64,000 nt of DNA from CALNYZ01 sp942490945. Lineage in GTDB: Bacteria; Pseudomonadota; Gammaproteobacteria; UBA6429; Thiohalophilaceae. The position numbers and the translations under genes are program-made. Where the stretch lies: NCBI GenBank assembly GCA_942490945.1, contig CALNYZ010000044.1, positions 682,001 through 746,000 on the forward strand, in the 5' to 3' direction. Within the stretch, counting starts at the first letter, position 1. Every line of letters starts with the position of its first letter. The notes under the pieces are model-generated. The model worked only from the letters and a program-made list of their open reading frames with translations, was not told where the DNA came from and ran no database searches. This document shows positions 36,099-45,177 of this stretch, one piece after another.

Positions 36099-36257
36099 CT
36101 TTATGTACCCGTCTTGATTGCTGTAGCGCTTGCTATTTTATCGCGATTCACCGATAAACTCTTGATATTTTAACCCTTGTTTTGTATCTGTGGCAGAGGC
36201 ATAACTGAATATCAACATCCCGTGCCCGTTAACTCACGCACTGACTATAAATAAAAA

Positions 36258-36292
36258 AGCCTGCTTCCCTTTTTTGATCAGGGAAGCAGGCT
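36258..36292 (-). terminator. Strong Rho-independent terminator of the SoxB-like gene
   Basis: AGCCTGCTTCCCT and AGGGAAGCAGGCT form a perfect 13-bp stem around a 9-base loop; on the minus strand it is followed by TTTTTTA. It lies 48 bp past the stop of the nucleotidase gene. Confidence 0.92.
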
Positions 36293-36339
36293 CCAAGCTG
36301 TTTTATCTTGTTATTGTTATAACGAGTCGTTTATTCGTT

Positions 36340-38898
36340 CTAGAAATCACCTTCGTCATCCGGGCGATCTACCTGACGAGTAGGCGACTTGGTTGCACCG
36401 CGCATTGGCTGGATGATTCCAAAACCAAATTCAGCGCGACCATCCGGCAGTTCCTCAAGCAGGTTGATACGTGGGAAGGTTTTGGCAAAATCAGCGGCTG
36501 CAACAGTACCTTTCAGGCCCTTGACAGTTGCGTTAACCGCACTGCCACTGCGCAGATCGAGTACATTGATGTCGCCATTGCTGTTCGCACCGTCAGAGAT
36601 ATAACGACCTACCGCTTCGACAACGTCGAGGGGGTAAATAGTATAACCTGCCGCAGAACGCGCACCGTACTGGGCGATGGTCACCCATGCCAGTGGCGCA
36701 CCGTAGTAGTCACCGGTTTTGGCAACAACCATCATCTTGGTGCTGGCACATTCACGTGTCAGGCCCGGGAAGCCGGCTTTATTACAACTACCAGCGGTCA
36801 CTACCTGGTTACGGTTAACGCGGTTAAAGTCAGCATCATAATAGTATGCACCGACTGTTACGTTGCTCGGTAACGCGCCGCCCTTGTCTGCACCGGTAAC
36901 CGGATCAACAAGACGAACGTTCGATGTACGTGAACGCAGTGCCAGACCGAACGGGTTGAAGTTGCCCTTGTACACATCCAGGTCAAAGTTCACGCCGGAA
37001 TAGTTAAAGAACCAACCACCACTCCAGTTCGGAATGTTCGGTTGCTGGGTGCCGTTACCGGACAGTTCCAGTGTTTGCACCAGTGAACGCGGCCAGCCCA
37101 TGCGGTGACACTTGTTCTTGGTGTTATCGGTATGATCCGGGTTGGTCTTGTCAAAGATACAACCACCGACACCACCGTCTTCCGCTTCAGGCGAAGAAGG
37201 TATCTTGCCCTGGCCAAGCATCGCGCCGATTGTCAGTGAGTGATACAGATCTTTCACTGTGATGTTGCCCGGCATGATGGTGTTGTTGTAGCGGAAGCCA
37301 CGAATTTCACCTACGTCTGAATCGGTCAGTGCGCGGAAGGTGTCTGCATACAGATCATGCAAGGTACCTTCGATATCGGCTGGCATTTTCAGGTTGGCAG
37401 GATCATGTTCAAACGAGAAACGGTTACGTTCCAGTACCATATCAGTCGAACCCACAACGTGGTCAAATGGAACTGTTAACTTGTAACCGTTGAACGGGTT
37501 AACAAAGCTGTCGCCCTGTTTCCAGTTACCACCACCGGCGACGCTGGTGAACGGTGCTTCAGCGTCCTTGATCAGGTCAGCCACTTCGCTGTCTTCTGGT
37601 ACGCTTTCGTCGATGTCGTAGCGCTTCCATTCCCACTCGTCGATTTTGCCATTCTTGAATTCAAGTTCCAGCAAACCCACTTGCATACCGTCTTCACCCT
37701 GTTCGATGATCACCGTTTTGTTGACGCCATCCTTATTGGTAGCAACCACGGGCAAGCGCGTACGCTCGTGTGTGTCGGAAGACAAAATCACTTCCGGGAA
37801 ACGCACCCCTGCTGGCATCACCATGGTTTCAGCTTGCCACAGGTTTTCCGGGATACCGGCTTCTGAAATCACGACAACCATATCCACGCCTTCACCCTTC
37901 CACGCTGTACCCGTAGCAGAGTTGATATACGCGGTGTCGCTGCCTTTTGGCGCACGCAAAATGGTTGTGAACTTGGCAATTTCGTTCACGGTTTTGTAAC
38001 CCACGGTTGAACCGCGTGCAGCGTTGGTACCGCCGACGTTGTCGAGCACTTCACGGGACGCATCACGATTCGGATGACCTACTGGCCACTGAATTGCCTT
38101 GTTCTGTGGGAACTTGATGTCGCCAGCACAGTTGGTGAAGCTCACGCCTTTGGTCACGTTGGAGCTTACAACTTGCGGGCCACGGTTAGTGGTACAACCG
38201 ATGAAACCGATTTTAATACCGTTAACGGTTTGTACATGGTAAGGATCGGTAAAGTGTTCACCAGGACCCTTCGCCACGATACCCGGGCCGGGGTTTTCAC
38301 CATTGTAATACGCATTCGCGGCAATCGTTCTCCAACGACGGGTTTCACCATCACTGGATTGCTTGAAGGCACGCGATGGGTTCAGACCCTGGTAAACATT
38401 ACCGCTTGGATCTTCCGGTATCATGAACATTTGGCTGTATTCAGAGGGTGAAATGGATTTGATGTCTGCATTGGTACCAAACAATTGCTGATAACGGTAC
38501 AGACCGTAGACATATTCCCAGTTACCGGTTGCGAACAAGTCCGGGCTTAAGGCATCCCAGATATCAACCATGGCTTTACCCTGTGTATAGGTTGCCAGTG
38601 CTGAACCCTGGATACTGTCACCGGAGTGACCCCAGATGATCTTGCCACGGTGTTTACGTTTTAATTTTTTAATGACGGTGGCAGCACGAGCCAGACCACC
38701 TTCCAGAACGCCGGTCGCATCTGCGCGGGCATTCGGGTGTGACTGGGTATCACCGTGCAAGTCGCCGGTGTGCATGATGTAGATTTTTTTCTCATCATCG
38801 CGATCACGATCACGATGGCCAGCCATACTCGCTGTTGGCAGCGCAAGCGCGGCAACCAACATACCGTACAGGCATTTTTGTTTGAATTGTTTAGGCAT
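36340..38898 (-). CDS. SoxB-like 5'-nucleotidase family protein
   Basis: 852 aa, secreted (signal ends TASMA, then an HRDRDRDD stretch). Binuclear metallophosphoesterase core: IYIMHTGDLHGD, HSGDSIQGSALATYTQGKAM, TGNWEYVYG, FIGCTTNRG, VVVISEAG and LSSDTHERTRLPV. The GNHE motif reads GNWE: the usual catalytic His is Trp, as in the HWE motif of SoxB thiosulfohydrolase. The 5'-nucleotidase C-terminal domain follows (SDVGEIRGFRYNNTIMPG). At 852 aa it is about 280 residues longer than SoxB. Substrate (nucleotide or thiosulfonate-type) is open. GGGAGGGC precedes the ATG. It stands alone. Confidence 0.85.
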   Translation of the reverse strand: MPKQFKQKCLYGMLVAALALPTASMAGHRDRDRDDEKKIYIMHTGDLHGDTQSHPNARADATGVLEGGLARAATVIKKLKRKHRGKIIWGHSGDSIQGSALATYTQGKAMVDIWDALSPDLFATGNWEYVYGLYRYQQLFGTNADIKSISPSEYSQMFMIPEDPSGNVYQGLNPSRAFKQSSDGETRRWRTIAANAYYNGENPGPGIVAKGPGEHFTDPYHVQTVNGIKIGFIGCTTNRGPQVVSSNVTKGVSFTNCAGDIKFPQNKAIQWPVGHPNRDASREVLDNVGGTNAARGSTVGYKTVNEIAKFTTILRAPKGSDTAYINSATGTAWKGEGVDMVVVISEAGIPENLWQAETMVMPAGVRFPEVILSSDTHERTRLPVVATNKDGVNKTVIIEQGEDGMQVGLLELEFKNGKIDEWEWKRYDIDESVPEDSEVADLIKDAEAPFTSVAGGGNWKQGDSFVNPFNGYKLTVPFDHVVGSTDMVLERNRFSFEHDPANLKMPADIEGTLHDLYADTFRALTDSDVGEIRGFRYNNTIMPGNITVKDLYHSLTIGAMLGQGKIPSSPEAEDGGVGGCIFDKTNPDHTDNTKNKCHRMGWPRSLVQTLELSGNGTQQPNIPNWSGGWFFNYSGVNFDLDVYKGNFNPFGLALRSRTSNVRLVDPVTGADKGGALPSNVTVGAYYYDADFNRVNRNQVVTAGSCNKAGFPGLTRECASTKMMVVAKTGDYYGAPLAWVTIAQYGARSAAGYTIYPLDVVEAVGRYISDGANSNGDINVLDLRSGSAVNATVKGLKGTVAAADFAKTFPRINLLEELPDGRAEFGFGIIQPMRGATKSPTRQVDRPDDEGDF

Positions 38899-39371
38899 GT
38901 GCCCTCCCTGTTGTTTACTGCTTTATTTTTTTATTAAGTGTTTGTTTTTGATTTTCGAAAATCTCCAGTGTGTTGGCACCATACAGCGCGAACTTCCACT
39001 ACTTGGAAAATTTGCACATACCAATCCATTTGGAGTGGCGAGCTTACCACAAGATTATTGATTTGCTATGCGTCGGGATACTATATAAGTGTCTGTTTAT
39101 TATCATATTTTCGTGTTTTAGGTTGCGTTTTGCCTGACATAGTGAGGCACGCCATCCACACTTGTGGCATAAATGTTACGAGTAGATTGCAGTAATTTTT
39201 GATTTTCTTTTTCATTGACGTCACGTTTCCCGCTTACATAGAAACGGTGTACAAAACTGTCTAAATAAAAAGCAACAGTAATCTGCAGGCGAGATAAAAA
39301 TTTTTAGTGAAAAAAATAAATTTATTTTTATTTTGTGAACCAGGTCTCTTCAAATAGCGTGAAGTATATAA
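38899..39371. other. Gene-free region upstream of the SoxB-like gene
   Basis: About 470 bases, AT-rich, with no recognisable gene. It holds the promoter of the SoxB-like gene and the 3' flank of mshN. A run A/T tract near 39295-39340 and a palindrome TTGACGTCAC-like stretch near 39217 are visible, but no terminator is clear after mshN. Confidence 0.5.
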
Positions 39372-40673
39372 TCAGTCAACCGGTCCGGTGCTGACACCAT
39401 CATCCACCAGACTGGTGAGTCGCTGATTGGAGTATTGTTGCAAACGTGAATTAAGGTTGCCACTTTGAGCCGCCTTTGCGTATGCCTGCAAGGCCTCTTC
39501 CTTTTTACCCAACGCTTCCAGTGATATGGCCATGCCGACCCACCACATACCTTCGCGTGGTCGCAGCTTGAGTAACTTCACGTATAACTGTGCTGCCTGC
39601 TGGTGTTGTTTTTGTTTTTGCAGTGTTGCTGCCAACAGCGCGTAATAGTCCGGATCGACGTCCATTGCCGGCGCATATTGTTTCAGGATGCTCACTGCCT
39701 TGTCGGTCTGGTTTTCATCCCACAACATGCGGGCATAAAACTTGGCAAAATTGATATAGTCCGGACTGGTTTGCAAACCACGTTGTAACTGTGCTTTTGC
39801 TTCGACCTTGCGACCTGTCTTGACCATCAAACCAATTAACATTTCGCGCGCCTTGATATGACGCGGATCGTAATTTAGCGCCGTCATCAGTTTTGCTTCT
39901 CCGGCAGCCATCTGGTTGCGCTGCAATAACTGATAGCCAGCCTGGTATGACAACTCTGCCAATTGCGCGCCGCTAAGTGGTCGTACTGTTTTGGCCAGTT
40001 TGGATTGCCCGCCGGGTGTGTCGGGATTTAATGTTTGTTGTTCATTCATTACCGGATTTTTTATTTCCGGATACAGGTTTTCAGTTACGCTCGAACGGTC
40101 AACTACTGCGACCTGTTGTGCCTTTACCTGCTCCAGTTGCGCCATTTCCTGTTCCGTTGTAACGGCACGGGATTCTGCTTCGTTACTCGCCAACGCAGGA
40201 CTCGACGTTACGGCAGCTGTAGATATCGCAGCAGCTGCTTTTTTTACTGCCGCCTTTTTAAGTACACCAGACGTCGCAGCTGATTTAACTACCGATTTGT
40301 TCGATGATGTTTTCGCGCTTTGCTGTGTCTTTGCTGTGGCTTTTTGTTGTGGTGCTTTATTTGGCTGTGCTTGCGAATGTTGCCTGGCCGCATTATTTTC
40401 GACCTTAGCCTGACTATCCGCACGGAACAAATCACTTAATGGCGTTTTGTAATAGTCCAGTGCGAGGAAAATTCCATACGCGAGAATAGCGACAACAATC
40501 AGAAGTATCACACGACTTAGCAATTTGGCGCGCTTGTTATTTTCTTGCGGGGCTGCCGACCAGATCAGTTCGGGGCCGGTATCCGATCCACCAACATGCC
40601 ACGCTCCGTCACTTTCTACCGTATGCGCCTGGCGCTGCTCCAAATCATGCAATACCTGGTTTAGCAATCCCAT
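39372..40673 (-). CDS. mshN: MSHA biogenesis protein MshN (TPR)
   Basis: 433 aa from ATG 40673, chosen because the protein then begins MGLLNQVLHDLEQRQ as in MshN, and starts 2 bp after mshM. One membrane helix near residues 45-65 (LLSRVILLIVVAILAYGIFL), a long Ala/Lys/Gln-rich linker, then TPR repeats from about residue 235 (LSYQAGYQLLQRNQMAAGEA ...) to the end. Probably bridges inner-membrane platform and secretin. Confidence 0.88.
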   Translation of the reverse strand: MGLLNQVLHDLEQRQAHTVESDGAWHVGGSDTGPELIWSAAPQENNKRAKLLSRVILLIVVAILAYGIFLALDYYKTPLSDLFRADSQAKVENNAARQHSQAQPNKAPQQKATAKTQQSAKTSSNKSVVKSAATSGVLKKAAVKKAAAAISTAAVTSSPALASNEAESRAVTTEQEMAQLEQVKAQQVAVVDRSSVTENLYPEIKNPVMNEQQTLNPDTPGGQSKLAKTVRPLSGAQLAELSYQAGYQLLQRNQMAAGEAKLMTALNYDPRHIKAREMLIGLMVKTGRKVEAKAQLQRGLQTSPDYINFAKFYARMLWDENQTDKAVSILKQYAPAMDVDPDYYALLAATLQKQKQHQQAAQLYVKLLKLRPREGMWWVGMAISLEALGKKEEALQAYAKAAQSGNLNSRLQQYSNQRLTSLVDDGVSTGPVD

Positions 40674-40675
40674 AA

Positions 40676-41578
40676 CTAATGCACCGCCATATAGGTTACG
40701 ACTGATGCCAATGTAGCAAACAGCATGGAACTGGCACTCATCCACCACCACATGTGATGATGTTGCAGGGTAATTTGTCCATCCTGTGTATCGCGAATGG
40801 CTGCCTGTGCATGCGTATTGCCAACACCGCGTCGTCCCTGGCCATAGGCGACCAACATGGCTTTGTGACAAAGAATATTGACCAGCCGTGGTATACCGTG
40901 ACTCGCGTCGTGTATCGCATCAATGGCGGCATGATCAAACAGAGCCATACCATTAAACCCGGCTACGGTCAGACGATGCTTGATGTAGGCATCCATGCCC
41001 TGCTTATCCAGGGGTTCCAGCTCGTAGTGAAAAGTAATGCGTTGTTTCAATTGCCGCACCGCCGGGTCATTTAATGCAACATTTAATTCAGGTTGACCGA
41101 ACAACACCACCTGAATGAGTTTTGCTTTCTCGGTTTCCAGATTGGTCAACAGGCGCAACGCTTCGAGGGTTTCCTTGGGCATAGCCTGCGCTTCGTCGAT
41201 AATTAACACCACACGCTTGCCTTGCTCCATTTGTTGTTCGAGTTGTTCCGTGATTTGATTTAACAGGCGGTGTACATAACGGGTTATTTTAATGCCCAAT
41301 TCTTCTGCGATAGCGACTTGCAAACCGTACGGTGAAAGCTGCGGATTGGAAATATATATAGGTATGAACTTGTCATTCAATGTGCGAATCAGTTTGCGAC
41401 ACAAAAGTGTTTTGCCGGTGCCGACTTCACCAGTCACTTTTATAAAACCTTCACCGGTACGTAGCGCCACCAGCAAGGTGTTCATCGCATTCGCGTAATG
41501 ACCCCACGAGAAAAAATATTCCGTGTCGGGTGAAAGTGAAAATGGGATTTCCTTTAAACCGTAAAATCGCTGATACAT
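40676..41578 (-). CDS. mshM: MSHA biogenesis ATPase MshM (ExeA-like)
   Basis: 300 aa. Starts MYQRFYGLKEIPFSLSPDTE, the ExeA/MshM signature. Walker A GEVGTGKTLLCRKL, Walker B VVLIIDEAQAMP, sensor LIQVVLFGQPEL. A C-terminal membrane helix (MLFATLASVVTYMAVH). Helps secretin assembly in related systems. Between mshL and mshN. Confidence 0.92.
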   Translation of the reverse strand: MYQRFYGLKEIPFSLSPDTEYFFSWGHYANAMNTLLVALRTGEGFIKVTGEVGTGKTLLCRKLIRTLNDKFIPIYISNPQLSPYGLQVAIAEELGIKITRYVHRLLNQITEQLEQQMEQGKRVVLIIDEAQAMPKETLEALRLLTNLETEKAKLIQVVLFGQPELNVALNDPAVRQLKQRITFHYELEPLDKQGMDAYIKHRLTVAGFNGMALFDHAAIDAIHDASHGIPRLVNILCHKAMLVAYGQGRRGVGNTHAQAAIRDTQDGQITLQHHHMWWWMSASSMLFATLASVVTYMAVH

Positions 41579-41609
41579 AGTTGTTACCTGTTGTTCAGTT
41601 TGTCAGCAG

Positions 41610-43358
41610 CTAGCTGCCGTCCGCGGGATAATATTCACCGAGACGTTTTTTTACTCCGTTTAACTTTTTCGCCCACTGTTGATCATCCTTGATGATGATC
41701 GGTCGCAACAAAATCACCAGTTCGCTTTTGGTGTAGGCGCGTTTTTTATGTTTGAACAAATGACCCAGTATCGGGATCTCGCTCAGTCCCGGTACTGATG
41801 CATCCTGGTCCGAGGTAGAGTTTTTCATCAGACCACCAATGATCACGACCTGACCATTGCGTGCCTTGACAATGGTATCGGATTCACGAATCGCACTGAC
41901 TGCCAATGGCACACTCAATGTCGAGGTCGACGAGACGCTGATGTTCTTGGTTTTTTCCACCACCGAACTCACGGTCGGATGAATGTGTAAAATGATTTCA
42001 TCGTTTTCACTGATTTGCGGAATCACGTCCAGTGCAACACCGGAGAAGAACGGGGTTAACTCCACATTGTTTTGTGTACTGGACGTACTCGATGAGGTAT
42101 TGGTATTGGATTCCACATCGGTAATAAAAAATTCATCGGTACCGACCTTGATCACGGCTTTTTGATTATTGATAGTGCTCACCTGCGGGCTCGACAACAC
42201 CTGCACATCACCCTGTGTTTGCAATAGCTCAATAAAACTACTGAAGCTGTTGCCGAGCTGCAATGCAATACCGAACACTCCACCAAACGCCGAGGTCGCT
42301 GTGCCATTGACTGCAGAATAGGCGCTGGGGTTCACGTTACCGGTATTGCCATCAATAATACTGGTGGAGCTGTCGAAAATGCTGCCACCACCGGTTTGCC
42401 CGATCGTGACCGAACTGTTATGTCCGGTTGAACGCCCGAATGCACCCCAGTTAATACCTGCCTGATAGCCATCACTTAATTCCACTTCCAGAATTTTCGC
42501 TTCGATAATCACCTGGCGTTGCATAATGGTTTGCGTGGTATCAATAAACTTGCGAATGGCACGCAACTCATTCGGCATGGCATGGACAACCACCACACCA
42601 GAATTACCGTTCACAACTATGTTACGACCCGGTTTGCCCGCCACCATCGCGTTTAACGATTTACGTAACTCGGACCAGAAATTGGAATCGCTTTTGGTTG
42701 TGATTTGTGATCCCGGTATGGTTTGTCGCGTGTTACCTGAAGTATTGGAACTGGAGCTGCCGCTGCTGCTATTACTCGAACCGTTATTGCTGCCGGCAAC
42801 ATCCGTTACCTGACCAGAACTGACGCTCATTTGCGATTCGCCTGCGCGTGACACATCAATGTAATTGATTTTGAAAATTTGTGTGCGCATGGTGTTGGGA
42901 TACACCTGGTAACCATTGTTACTTTCTTCATACTCGTAGCCATACACATCGCGTACGATTTCCATGACTTCCGGCACCGTGACATTTTTCAAATCAAAGG
43001 TGATATTGCCGTTAACGCGCGGATGCACCACCATGTTATGCGAAGTACCTTGTACCAGTCCCATCAGAAATTCCCGTGCCGGGACATTTTTTACCTTCAC
43101 GTCAAAACGCTGCGTAACATCGACGCCCGTCGCGTCCGGCACCTGAATATTCACCTGCGGCAATAACTCGTTGGCAACCGATTCGGCGGTGGGGATGTCG
43201 GTTGTTTGTGTATGACCTTCATTGAGTGCCGCTTCAATGGCATCGAGGGTGTGGGGTTGACGTTGTGACGAGGCACAGGAAGCTATGGCAACTACCGCGA
43301 ATGCCACGCTACTACCAAGCAAAATGGATTTTAGCTTCCTGTTCAGTGTGTCCATCAC
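41610..43358 (-). CDS. mshL: MSHA outer-membrane secretin MshL
   Basis: 582 aa lipoprotein-like secretin (signal ends AIASCASS). N-terminal STN/secretin_N region (VKNVPAREFLMGLVQGTSHN), a Ser/Asn-rich linker around residues 185-215, then the secretin barrel: VIIEAKILEVELSDGYQAGI, VQVLSSPQVSTINNQKAVIK, VVIIGGLMKNSTSDQDASVP, GLSEIPILGHLFKHK. ATG at 43358 or one codon later. Confidence 0.93.
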   Translation of the reverse strand: MMDTLNRKLKSILLGSSVAFAVVAIASCASSQRQPHTLDAIEAALNEGHTQTTDIPTAESVANELLPQVNIQVPDATGVDVTQRFDVKVKNVPAREFLMGLVQGTSHNMVVHPRVNGNITFDLKNVTVPEVMEIVRDVYGYEYEESNNGYQVYPNTMRTQIFKINYIDVSRAGESQMSVSSGQVTDVAGSNNGSSNSSSGSSSSNTSGNTRQTIPGSQITTKSDSNFWSELRKSLNAMVAGKPGRNIVVNGNSGVVVVHAMPNELRAIRKFIDTTQTIMQRQVIIEAKILEVELSDGYQAGINWGAFGRSTGHNSSVTIGQTGGGSIFDSSTSIIDGNTGNVNPSAYSAVNGTATSAFGGVFGIALQLGNSFSSFIELLQTQGDVQVLSSPQVSTINNQKAVIKVGTDEFFITDVESNTNTSSSTSSTQNNVELTPFFSGVALDVIPQISENDEIILHIHPTVSSVVEKTKNISVSSTSTLSVPLAVSAIRESDTIVKARNGQVVIIGGLMKNSTSDQDASVPGLSEIPILGHLFKHKKRAYTKSELVILLRPIIIKDDQQWAKKLNGVKKRLGEYYPADGS

Positions 43359-43383
43359 TCTATATATATCCTGTGGTGTTCAT

Positions 43384-43812
43384 TTACTTGTCGGCAATCC
43401 GAGAAAATTTCTTAATATTTACGCCTAACAAACTGATTTTGAACCGTTTTTGATTACTTTTTAACCAGACTTCCGTCGGCATAATGGCGATGACCGTGGC
43501 GCCATTCACGCTTTGGCCTATGCCGAGTAATTTGCCATTGATACGCACCAGTCGTCGGTCATTGGCAATCAGTATCGAGGTTAGGGACCAGGCCGGTTTG
43601 CCAGACTTGCCGCTTACTGTGCCCGCACGTATCGCTTTGGCACCGGGCGGACGTGTCGGGTCGACCAGATTGCGATGCACGTCATCAGTGTTTACCGCGT
43701 TGCTCGTCAATGAATTGGCGCTCACGCTATAGGACAGCAAAGACCATACCAACAATAGAATTGTCAGCAGCATGTGCCTGAATCCGGATTGCGCCATTGC
43801 CTTAAACACCAA
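43384..43812 (-). CDS. mshK: MSHA biogenesis protein MshK
   Basis: 142 aa. N-terminal signal/anchor helix (MLLTILLLVWSLLSYSVSA) then a PulC/PilP-like small domain with DPTRPPGAKA and SLTSILIANDRRLVRINGKL. Matches MshK in size and position. Overlaps the mshJ 3' end by 11 bp. A start at the internal ATG of residue 14 is equally plausible. Confidence 0.82.
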   Translation of the reverse strand: MVFKAMAQSGFRHMLLTILLLVWSLLSYSVSANSLTSNAVNTDDVHRNLVDPTRPPGAKAIRAGTVSGKSGKPAWSLTSILIANDRRLVRINGKLLGIGQSVNGATVIAIMPTEVWLKSNQKRFKISLLGVNIKKFSRIADK

Positions 43813-44527
43813 GCCAGCCCTCCTGCAAACTCAAGGTATGCACCGTGATCACGACACGCGCGTTGGGGTAGTTCAACACTTCCAGCGTCACACCATCCCA
43901 GAATAATAACCAGCTGAGTTGCTGTAATTTTTTAAGGTATGAAAGTGTGTGTAAATAGTTACCTTCGAATTCCATTTTAAGTCCATGCTGAAACACCCCA
44001 TAACCGGGTTCGTTGCTCTGCTTCAGATCATGCGGATCCGTCGATTGCTGTTGCAGTTTGGTTTCGTTACTGGTTTCGTTACTGGCGTCAATCAGCGGTT
44101 TGGCAGCAAGGGATTCGATACGCGTCAGGCGCATTGAGGTTGATTGCGTCAGTACCTGTTCAAGAATATGCGCCATTTGTTTGGGTTCGATCAGCCCCTG
44201 CATGCGCTGCCTGAGTTGCGTATCGATTTGCACAATACGCTGTGTGACATTATCTATACGACCCTTGATTTCGACATCCGGGTCAACACGCTTAACCTGC
44301 ATGAGTAAGCTTTGTTCTTTAGCGGTTGCCTGAAGTTGCGACTCAAGATTTTTCAATTTTGCATCGGCAATACCAATACGGTTTGCAATGGGGTCATTAA
44401 TCAATAACAGCCACAACATTACCACCGCCGCCACAACCAGCGCAGCAACCATGATACGTTCACGACTGTTACGCGCGTTATACCAGCTTTCTGTTGCCTG
44501 CCATTTTTGAAGTAACTTCTGGTTCAT
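43802..44527 (-). CDS. mshJ: MSHA biogenesis protein MshJ (GspM/PilO-like)
   Basis: 241 aa bitopic protein. Helix at about residues 26-44 (IMVAALVVAAVVMLWLLLI), coiled coil 55-110, ferredoxin-like C-terminal domain ending LEVLNYPNARVVITVHTLSL. Size and position match MshJ. It starts one base after the PilN-like gene ends. Confidence 0.85.
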   Translation of the reverse strand: MNQKLLQKWQATESWYNARNSRERIMVAALVVAAVVMLWLLLINDPIANRIGIADAKLKNLESQLQATAKEQSLLMQVKRVDPDVEIKGRIDNVTQRIVQIDTQLRQRMQGLIEPKQMAHILEQVLTQSTSMRLTRIESLAAKPLIDASNETSNETKLQQQSTDPHDLKQSNEPGYGVFQHGLKMEFEGNYLHTLSYLKKLQQLSWLLFWDGVTLEVLNYPNARVVITVHTLSLQEGWLGV

Positions 44528-44528
44528 A

Positions 44529-45170
44529 TCAGTTTTTACTCACAGAAGTTGTTGATGATTCAAGCGCGGCGTTGCCGGAAGACTGTGTGGTAATTTGAAA
44601 ATCAACCTTGTTGGCATTCTTTTTCTCATTCACAAGCAAAAACGATTTAAATTCGGTTCCTTGCAACACGGTTTCATTGGTAAGCTTTTTCAGATATTGC
44701 GGCACGTACTCCGGCTTTAATGCATGACCGGCGAGACTCAGTTGTGTACCGCCCTGTTCAATGCGCACATTGGTAAGCCACAATCCCTCCACATGTTGGC
44801 GTGCAAAGCCGGCGAGGTGTTCAACAAAACCATCGGTATTGCCCAGCGAGCGCTTTGACAACACCGTCAGGACTACATGCTTTTGTTCCAGTTCCCGTTC
44901 GAGTTTTTTAAATTTCGCTGGCAAGCTGTCGTCACGTGTCATTTTAGGCAGTTTTGCGTTTAATTCTGCGACGCTTTGTTTGAGTTGTTGCAGTTGATTT
45001 TCTGCCTGCTTAACAGCACTATCATGCAGATATAAACGTACACCGTTCACACCACTGACAAGCAGTAAGGCAATAAAAATAAAAGCAGTGACATAGGCGA
45101 CGTTACGCGCATTCAATTTTGATTCGCGTTTACGCAGACTGGCATCATATAGATTAATGTGTTGCATCAT
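44529..45170 (-). CDS. PilN-like MSHA assembly protein (MshI2)
   Basis: 213 aa from ATG 45170, where it begins MMQHINLYDASLRKRESKLN, the PilN signature (IN-L/Y). One membrane helix (about residues 27-50), then a periplasmic domain with coiled coil. This gene overlaps the 3' end of mshI by a few bases, showing that PilM-like and PilN-like parts are separate genes here. In MSHA clusters it is often called MshI2; the symbol is left blank. Confidence 0.82.
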   Translation of the reverse strand: MMQHINLYDASLRKRESKLNARNVAYVTAFIFIALLLVSGVNGVRLYLHDSAVKQAENQLQQLKQSVAELNAKLPKMTRDDSLPAKFKKLERELEQKHVVLTVLSKRSLGNTDGFVEHLAGFARQHVEGLWLTNVRIEQGGTQLSLAGHALKPEYVPQYLKKLTNETVLQGTEFKSFLLVNEKKNANKVDFQITTQSSGNAALESSTTSVSKN

Positions 45171-45177
45171 TATTCTG

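Noticed and set aside
39160..39182. Pho-box-like GTGGCATAAATGTTACGA upstream of the SoxB-like gene
   Set aside because: Only the first half and the AAAT spacer match; the second half does not, and it is about 265 bp from the start codon.
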